NCBI GenBank assembly: GCA_021464525.1
Contig: JADRCO010000088.1
Coordinates: 1-56,293, forward strand
DNA: 56,293 nt
Direction of reading: 5' to 3'
DNA from: Rhizophagus sp. LPA8_4_AMF
Taxonomy: Eukaryota; Glomeromycota; Glomeromycetes; Glomerales; Glomeraceae
A program made the translations under genes and the position numbers. Shown here piece after piece: positions 50,267 through 56,293 of the stretch. The number at the start of each line of letters is the position of its first letter. The first letter of the stretch is position 1. The notes below the pieces were generated by a model that did not search any database, was not told where the DNA came from, and saw only the letters and a list, made by a program, of their open reading frames with translations.

Positions 50267-50623
50267 TTATAATTTATAAATATTTGAATGAGAAGAATAT
50301 TTTTCTGTGTGACGTTTTTCTGCCAATCTTGCCATGGCAGTAAATAAGTATATGACTTCAGTGGTTTCATTTTTCCACATTTCTGAAATTATTCTTGAAG
50401 TCATTGATGATTTTAATCCAACAAATTCGCATCTCGCAGCCATGTCTCTGCGATATAACATAAATTGGTTTGGTGGACGAGGAATATAACGTAAGCTACC
50501 TCTTCGTTGTGGACGTGCGGCACTTCTTGTTGTTGTTGAATTATTCAAAAGTGTCTCTATATCCAGAGTAAAATTATAATTTGTCGAATTGACAATTTCC
50601 TCGTCTGTTCTTGGTTGAGACAT
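50267..50623 (-). CDS. MATA-HMG family protein, copy 2
   Basis: Intron-less, 118 aa: MSQPRTDEEIVNSTNYNF, a Thr/Arg-rich linker (about 28-45), then the HMG box RPPNQFMLYRRDMAARCEFV (about 49-68), LKSSMTSRIISEMWKNE and AMARLAEKRHTEKY. Almost identical to copy 3 (roughly six or seven substitutions), so the pair is recent. The ATG at 50623 gives the MSQ start shared with copy 1; an earlier in-frame codon pair upstream is TTG-ATC and not used. Compared with copy 1 it lacks the linker duplication. Arg-to-Met/Ile changes in the last helix (SSMTSR, EVIYLF) are copy-specific. Confidence 0.9.
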   Translation of the reverse strand: MSQPRTDEEIVNSTNYNFTLDIETLLNNSTTTRSAARPQRRGSLRYIPRPPNQFMLYRRDMAARCEFVGLKSSMTSRIISEMWKNETTEVIYLFTAMARLAEKRHTEKYSSHSNIYKL

Positions 50624-51742
50624 GATCAAATTTAAAAATAATGTTTTTTTTTTAAAAAAAAAAAATAATGTGAAGACATATCATATTTATAACTTTTGAA
50701 TAAGTAGGAGCGCAGCAATCTTCCGCAGACAGTTGCTTTTGTTTTTTGCTTTTGGAATGATATTGGGCATTATTGGCGTTGTTTTTGTTATATTAGGAAT
50801 TTGATATGTTAATCTTTGATCGGCAAAATCAAAGCCAGCGTGTAGATTATGATCACGTCACCTCGAAATTTTTTTATTCATTTCGAAATGTACACATACA
50901 TATCATAGAGAATATCTAAACTTAATGGTTAGACAATTTAAAGTGTTTATATTTTTTGCTTGTTTTACGAAAAACGAAATAAAATGAGAAGGGAGTCGAA
51001 TGACGATTAATCCTGTCACTAACAACGGGTCCGACTTGATCCGTATAATACATTTTACAATAAGGGAGAGTCAAGTCCGATACTTTTGCATGATGAACAG
51101 TTGCTGGAAGACGATGGTAACGTGCGACTCGGTCATACTTCCTACAAACGAAACACTGCATGGCAAAAAGAAAAAAAACCTCATGTATTATTAAGTACAT
51201 ATACTGTACGTATAGGAAGCAATTAGACATTTGGCTTGCGTCGAAATTTAAAACGGCATTCATTATTATGCATTTACTAAAATGAACTGTTTGCACTTCT
51301 TTATACAATTCCTCATGTTCAACACTTTTCCCAGATGCATATAATAAATGTTTTCTTATTACAGTATTCTATTGGAATTTATTTTCAGATCGTACATCTA
51401 TCATTCTTTCAACTATAGACAGAAAGTGAACTGTTCCAAATTCAAAGTAATCTTATATCAACAATATAATTTTTAATGTCAAAAGACAATAAAGAGTAAG
51501 TTTCAGTATATATGTGCAATTTTTTAAATTTGTTTTATTCTTTGTAAATATTTTAAACTATTTAAAATAACATTTGTAATACATTATTTCGCTCGTTAAA
51601 ATTTAATATTCAGAAAGAAATAAATAGTTAGGGTTAATTATGTTTACGTGTACATTTGTTCTCTTTAGTAAAATAATTTACAACAACCGATAAAAATAAT
51701 AATCAAAAAAATATAAAAATATAAAAAATATAAAAGATGTAA
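50624..51742. other. Spacer of HMG tandem unit 2
   Basis: About 1.1 kb, homologous to the spacer of unit 1. It begins with T10A12 (50644-50665) and the shared element, followed by the GATCGGCAAAATC and GATCACGTCACC blocks also seen at 49137-49185. Compared with unit 1 it lacks about 40 bp near 51020 and about 40 bp near 51220-51240. Confidence 0.65.
50701..50717 (-). promoter_or_regulatory. Shared HMG upstream element, copy 2
   Basis: The same 17-bp word as at 49029, here 78 bp from the copy 2 start and followed by ATCTTCCGCAGACA, which copy 1 lacks in part. The larger distance is mostly due to the T10A12 tract between element and gene. Confidence 0.5.
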
Positions 51743-52099
51743 TCATATATTATAAATATTTGAATGAGAAGAATATTTTTCTGTGTGACGTTTTTCTGCT
51801 AATCTTGCCATGGCAGTAAATAAGTATTTGACTTCAGTGCTTTCATTTTTCCACATTTCTGAAATTTTTCTTGAAGTTATTGATGATTTTAATCCAACAA
51901 ATTCGCATCTCGCAGCCATGTCTCTGCGATATAACATATATTGGTTTGGTGGACGAGGAATATAACGTAAGCTACCTCTTCGTTGTAGACGTGCGGCACT
52001 TCTTGTTGTTGTTGAATTACTCAAAAGTGTCTCTATGTCCAGAGTAAAATTATAATTTGTCGAATTGACAATTTCTTCGTCTGTTCTTGGTTGGAACAT
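51743..52099 (-). CDS. MATA-HMG family protein, copy 3
   Basis: Intron-less, 118 aa, starting MFQPRTDEE: serine 2 is replaced by Phe. The HMG box is the same as in copy 2 (RPPNQYMLYRRDMAARCEFV, LKSSITSRKISEMWKNES, AEKRHTEKY). The high identity also extends into the 3' flank for over 300 bp, so copies 2 and 3 were duplicated together with their surroundings. Intact: no stops or frameshifts, which argues against plain relaxation. Confidence 0.9.
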   Translation of the reverse strand: MFQPRTDEEIVNSTNYNFTLDIETLLSNSTTTRSAARLQRRGSLRYIPRPPNQYMLYRRDMAARCEFVGLKSSITSRKISEMWKNESTEVKYLFTAMARLAEKRHTEKYSSHSNIYNI

Positions 52100-52177
52100 G
52101 ATTAATAATTTTTTTTTTTAAAAAAAAAATGATAAAAAGACGTTAAAAGATGAAGATATTTATTTTATAACTTTGTA

Positions 52178-52194
52178 TAAGTAGGAGCGCAGCA
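52178..52194 (-). promoter_or_regulatory. Shared HMG upstream element, copy 3
   Basis: The third identical copy of the 17-bp word, 79 bp upstream of the copy 3 start, followed by ATCTTACGCAGACA as in copy 2. Copy 4 has no exact match in the corresponding place. Confidence 0.5.
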
Positions 52195-52776
52195 ATCTTA
52201 CGCAGACAAGTCGCTTTTGTTTGGTATGTCAATCAAAAGCGTTATTGTTGGTCATTTTAGAAAATGCTTTTTGTGTTTATCAAATACGCATAATAGTAAA
52301 CCTGATTCCAAACTAGTTTTTGTTCAAGCATTTAGTTAGAAATTTCAAATATGTGATAATTGTAAAAACGTTATTGTTGGTTTATTGTTTGGTTTTTTTA
52401 GTTATTGGGCGTTTTTTTGTTGTTATATTAGGAATTGATAAGCATGTAGCTCACGGAGATGAAAATTTTACACGTCATCGAAATGACAAACATTTTTTAT
52501 TCATTTTTGTTTTTGCAAAAGTTGAAGACAAATGTGAGATGTAAGGGAGATAAACAGGTTTGCATGATTATTCCCGTCGTAATACTAATCAATATTAGCC
52601 GATTCGGTGGTGCACTTCTATCAGCATGACAGAAAGAAATACTGTAAATGCTCATTATTCATGACGTTTATATACCTCATATATTCATACAGTATATACA
52701 GTATATAAAAATGAGTTATCGGAACAATTAGGTCGATTAGTTAAGAAATTTGGCATTGTACAAGATTATTTTTACA

Positions 52777-52956
52777 CAGTCAAACTCCGATATAACGATA
52801 TGTCGGGATCCATATGAAAATCTTTGAGAATATCGTTATATCAAAATAATACCGATATTTATATGTTCTTTCATATAGTGGGAAAGTAAAATTTTATTGT
52901 TATATTGAGTTTTAATATATCGGTATATCGAATATCGGCATATCGAGGTCAGACTG
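52777..52956. mobile_element. 180-bp pogo-like MITE
   Basis: The left end CAGTCAAACTCCGATATAACG and right end (reverse-complemented) CAGTCTGACCTCGATATGCCG are matching inverted repeats with the CAGT start and CGATAT core typical of pogo/Tigger elements. TA follows the right end; the left flank is CA. No coding capacity. Confidence 0.75.
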
Positions 52957-53918
52957 TAAAACCAATAAATTATATATGGGTTTCCTTCCGAGTTTATTTA
53001 TGACTGATTTTAAATATCATGATGATGCTTCTTTCTTCCTTTAATTTCACTTATAATAGAACTTAATTTAACTTTCACTTTGGCAAGCTGAAGAGCCACA
53101 TCAAGATAACGCGAGCACTCCAAGGTATATTCATTATTATGCATTTTGCTTGCTATAATGAACCATTTGCACTTCATAAACTTTCGCGCTGAAATATGAC
53201 TTTAGAATCGGGACAAGTTATATTGATAATTTTTGCTTAGATAATAATCAAGGAACATGTGGAATATGTGTGCTCTAATAGCGTGTTTATGCCTGTTATT
53301 CTGATTAGGTGGACACTGGTGCCGCAGTGATTGTTCTAATAATTATTGCCCATTGTACGAGATCTTCAATTATATAAGCTTTTAAAATTATAAGAATTCC
53401 TTATTTCATAAAAAAATTTATTGTATTATTTATTTAAATTTATACAATAAATGTCACTTGGTTGAAGTTGAGAATTTTTTTTTCCAGATCTCACTTACCT
53501 TGTTAAGAAATCAGTATATCTAATGTAGATCAGACTGTATTACAGGATTGTGATGAAAATATAGTGCTTTTAACAGTATGGCAATTTAACTAAATTTTAA
53601 AAATTCACAGCCGTTCTCTGTTGAATCCATTCTTCCCAACTATAGACAGAAGATGAAATGTTTCAAAATCTAAAGTGATCTTATGATGTCAAAAGTTATG
53701 TAAAATTTTTTAATGTTAAAGGAGCATATAATCAATTTTTTTTATAAACTATTGAATTTATTTTAAAATATTTTTAAACAATAAATTATTTAAATAATAA
53801 TCTGTAAATACATCATTTCATTCGCTTAAAAATCTAAATAAATAAATAAAGAGACAAGTTTTCTTACGTGAACATTTATTATAATAATTCAACAACCAAT
53901 AACAAATAATACAAATAT

Positions 53919-54302
53919 TTAAATAAAATTATTGAGATTCTTTTTTTTTCTTCTAGGAGAATAAGAATAGTCGGAATATTTTTCAGAGTGGCGTTTTTCT
54001 GCTAATCTTGCCATGGCATTAAATAAATCTTTAACTTCAGTGGTTTCATTTTTCCACATCATCCCAATTTTTTTTGAAATTTCTGATGATTTTAATCCAA
54101 CAAATTCAGATCTCGCAGCCATGTCTCTGCGATATAACATAAAAGGGTTTTGAGGTCGAGGAGTATAACACAGGTTACCCCTTCGTTGTAGACGTACGGC
54201 TCTTCTAGTTGTTGTTGAATTATTCAAAAGTGTCTCTACGTCCAAAGTAAAATTATAATTTGTCGAATTGACAATTTCTTCGTCAGTTTTTGAATGTGAC
54301 AT
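53919..54302 (-). CDS. MATA-HMG family protein, copy 4
   Basis: Intron-less, 127 aa, starting MSHSKTDEEIVNSTNYNF. The HMG box (RPQNPFMLYRRDMAARSEFV, LKSSEISKKIGMMWKNET, AEKRHSEKY) is intermediate in divergence. It carries a private C-terminal extension with a basic cluster, SPRRKKKNLNN (about 114-124), a plausible nuclear-localisation signal absent from copies 1-3. The extension is encoded by T-rich sequence (53940-53955) where the other copies stop, so it may have arisen by loss of the old stop. Only the last ~280 bp of spacer 3 and the coding region resemble the other units. Confidence 0.88.
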   Translation of the reverse strand: MSHSKTDEEIVNSTNYNFTLDVETLLNNSTTTRRAVRLQRRGNLCYTPRPQNPFMLYRRDMAARSEFVGLKSSEISKKIGMMWKNETTEVKDLFNAMARLAEKRHSEKYSDYSYSPRRKKKNLNNFI

Positions 54303-55214
54303 GATCAAATTTAAAAATACAAGAAAATTTTTTTTATAAATTATTATAAAATTTATTGAAAGATATTACTCTATAACATTTTGTATATTTATAATTTAAT
54401 AATGCTTTTGTTTAGTTTTTTGGATCGTAACTATCTTTTATAAAGATTGCGCGTTTGTTTGTATGTAAGGTGCATGACGGAGCTTCGGTAAAATTTGGTA
54501 TGACCGCATTGACTTTGTTTTTGTTTTTGGAATGTTATTATTAGTTTTTTTAGAGGTGTTGGCGTTTTTGTTGTTACAATTAGCAAATTTATTGCAGAAA
54601 AAAGTAAAAATTATCTTAATTAGTAATATAAAATCAACTTTCATTTATTGTCTATCGTCTATCGGAATGTGTATTGTATGCAATTTATTTATTTACTAGG
54701 AGGGGGGTGGGAAGTTTGCATCTTCGCGTTTTCCATTTTTGTCTTAAAAATATGCTATTTAAATTTTAATTCTTTTTATTTCGGTTTATCTTTTAATTTC
54801 ATAGGAGTTGTGATAAAGACAAAAGGGAAATGCTCTTTGACTTTGCCACCGAAAATTTTATAGCCGTTTTTAGAATTTTGTATTCTGTTTGTTTGCATAT
54901 GTATTACTGTAATTACTGGATTGTGATTATCAATAATAGTAATCATTTGGTGATTGTCCAATTGTCATTGTCGTGAAAACACCAAATAATAAAATATACT
55001 AAAAATATACTTTAAATACATTTTTTTTTTATTGGAGATATTGAAAGTTACCATACGATTCATGATATAATTATGCTTTAAAAAACCAGCTACAGAAGTT
55101 ACGAAGCAGTTTTTATGTATATAAGATTACTTATGTGACCATGTGATATAATGCCTGCTAAAAATTACACAGGCTAATGCCAATCAAATACTGGATATTA
55201 CAAATGTGGGTCTG
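54303..55214. other. Upstream of HMG copy 4
   Basis: No gene supported. AT-rich with a G-rich patch at 54701-54712 (AGGAGGGGGGTGG). Open frames on both strands are short and without recognisable content. Confidence 0.5.
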
Positions 55215-55322
55215 GTACAAAATCCAGAAACTCAATCCCGAAAATTCAGAACCGGGCAGCATTATGCTTAATACCGGCCAACTTTTCGGGATTTCGTACC
55301 TTTGACATTCGGGATTTTGTAC
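55215..55322. mobile_element. Small inverted-repeat element (108 bp)
   Basis: It starts GTACAAAATCC and ends GGATTTTGTAC, perfect inverted repeats, with a second inner pair (ATCCCGAAAA and TTTTCGGGAT). Composition is more balanced than the surroundings. It could be a MITE or foldback element; a target duplication was not identified. Confidence 0.5.
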
Positions 55323-55332
55323 AGATCCCGAT

Positions 55333-55860
55333 ATGGTGAAGTCTATACGAGGATTAAAACAAAAGTACCTTTCTAAGGCAGAATTGGATGATGTTACGCA
55401 ATGCTTAGGAATATTGGAGGAGAAGGTCATTGTTCAGAGATTAGTTGTTGATCAGAATGTTTTCGAGATCGTTAAGAAAGTAGTTGATTAGAAAAAGGCC
55501 GTTGAACAGTGGAAGGTAATTGAGGGTCACTGATCAAAAGTTGATCAAAAGAAGGAAAAGCGACCGGATAATTCATTAAAAATTTCATCAGGAAAAGGTT
55601 CTAGTGGTTTCTCAACATGGTTTTTTACAAAAAGAAATGATGATTGGGCTAACATTAACACCAAATTTGTCTAATCGATCCTGGTTGACTGAACATGAAA
55701 TATATCGTCAAATTCATACGAATTGAAGCAACTTTCTTTGCTGATAAATTGCAAAGACTATAATATTCCAATAAATTCACCGTTTACGATTATGTTTACT
55801 ACCAGGATGTTCGACACTTACATTGACAAAAACTTTATTCCGATACGCCAGAGCTGGCTT
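55333..55860 (+). pseudogene. Short ORF and decayed continuation, unknown
   Basis: From the ATG at 55333 a 52-codon frame runs to TAG at 55489 (MVKSIRGLKQKYLSKAELDD..., rich in Lys/Val/Glu and probably helical). The same frame continues 13 more codons (KKAVEQWKVIEGH) to a TGA. Further on, protein-like stretches appear in other frames (about 55590-55725 and 55785-55860). This looks like an eroded gene of unknown family directly behind the 108-bp inverted-repeat element. The end given is approximate. Confidence 0.35.
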
Positions 55861-56100
55861 TAAGCCAAGTCAACCTGTTGATTGAGTTATGATATTTTTG
55901 TACTATTGTTAAGGTCAAAAGCGAATTCAATAATCTATCTATCGATATATCAAGTATGTTATTTTGTAGATGGGACTTTGGCCGATTTTTTTTTGAAATC
56001 ACTATTTAACGAACTAGATGCAATTGGAAATTTTAATTCAATATTAATATTTGTATATATTATTTGTGTTATTTGTGATAAAATAAATGTAATTGATATA

Positions 56101-56293
56101 CAGTGACACCTCTATAAGTGCACCCTCTATAATTGCTTTCTCACAATCACTTGGCTATAAAATATGTTCTAATATTTTATTAAGTGCACGCACTATATAA
56201 ATTCTCTTTAAATGCATGGTGGGCCTGGTCCCAACTTATAAGAGCTCTTAATATTTTACTCTCTATAAATGCACACCCTCTCTAAGTGCACAT
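56101..56293. mobile_element. Left part of a pogo-like element, cut by window end
   Basis: It begins TA|CAGTGACACCTCTATAAGTG and repeats the word CTCTATAAGTGCACCC-like several times (near 56113, 56261 and 56279). The CAGTG start after TA and the CTCTATAA core resemble the ends at 462, 5953 and 6491. The right end may lie outside the window, so size and type are open. Confidence 0.5.

Larger units (their letters stand above)
52100..53918. other. Spacer of HMG tandem unit 3
   Basis: About 1.8 kb. The first 130 bp and the last 280 bp keep homology to the other spacers (shared element at 52178; ACTATAGACAGAA at about 53639; CAACAACCAATAA near 53890). The middle is different and contains a 180-bp pogo-like MITE (52777-52956). 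No gene supported. Confidence 0.6.

Overview
The window looks like nuclear DNA of an arbuscular mycorrhizal fungus (Glomeromycotina), most probably Rhizophagus irregularis or a close relative. The reasons are the very AT-rich, gene-sparse composition, genes cut into many short exons with small GT..AG introns, fungal-type orthologues (ERG28, HSE1, SFC1, eIF3k), and four tandem paralogues of the MATA-HMG family, whose expansion is a known trait of Rhizophagus. The species call is inference from these features; no search was run.

Layout. 1-2.6 kb: AT-rich, with a GCTCG-type simple repeat and the end of a terminal-inverted-repeat element. 2.6-5.2 kb: a divergent pair, an ELO fatty-acid elongase (-) and a hotdog acyl-CoA thioesterase (+). 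5.2-10.2 kb: repeat-rich, with a 0.54 kb pogo-like MITE and a 480-codon pseudogene broken only by in-frame stops. 10.2-11.0 kb: a small C2-domain protein (-). 12.7 kb: tRNA-Leu(CAG). 13.2-22.2 kb: three + strand genes, the mitochondrial succinate/fumarate carrier, the Miro GTPase GEM1, and the ESCRT-0 subunit HSE1 with a very long Gln/Pro-rich tail. 22.8-25.3 kb: an ADIP/SSX2IP-type coiled-coil protein (-). 25.6-29.4 kb: eIF3k (+), a Bax-inhibitor-1 protein (-) and an MRM2-type mitochondrial rRNA 2'-O-methyltransferase (+). 29.6-30.7 kb: a 2-oxoglutarate/Fe(II) oxygenase (-). 32.4-34.4 kb: a glycerol-3-phosphate acyltransferase (+). 34.8-37.0 kb: a head-to-head pair, an RRM-like protein (-) and a probable mitochondrial protein (+). 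37.5-39.6 kb: an unknown protein and a MYND-finger protein (both -). 40.1-43.1 kb: an Integrator INTS14-like VWA protein and ERG28 (+). 45.1-46.2 kb: an F-box protein (-). 47.1-48.2 kb: glyoxalase II (+). 48.6-54.3 kb: four MATA-HMG genes, all on -, with duplicated flanks and a pogo-like MITE. 54.3-56.3 kb: decayed repeats, ending inside another inverted-repeat element.

Themes. Several genes act on lipids and membranes (elongase, thioesterase, GPAT, ERG28) and several on mitochondria (SFC1, GEM1, MRM2, the 35.8 kb protein). Genes are often head-to-head over 0.2-0.8 kb, and four of these or nearby intergenic gaps contain a CACGTG motif. Exon boundaries were assigned by hand from splice signals, reading-frame continuity and family conservation, and all but one junction (in the ADIP gene) resolve cleanly. 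The best candidates for something new are the HMG array with its shared upstream element, the frame-preserved stop-only pseudogene, the QXXHH elongase beside a thioesterase, and the Q-rich HSE1 tail.
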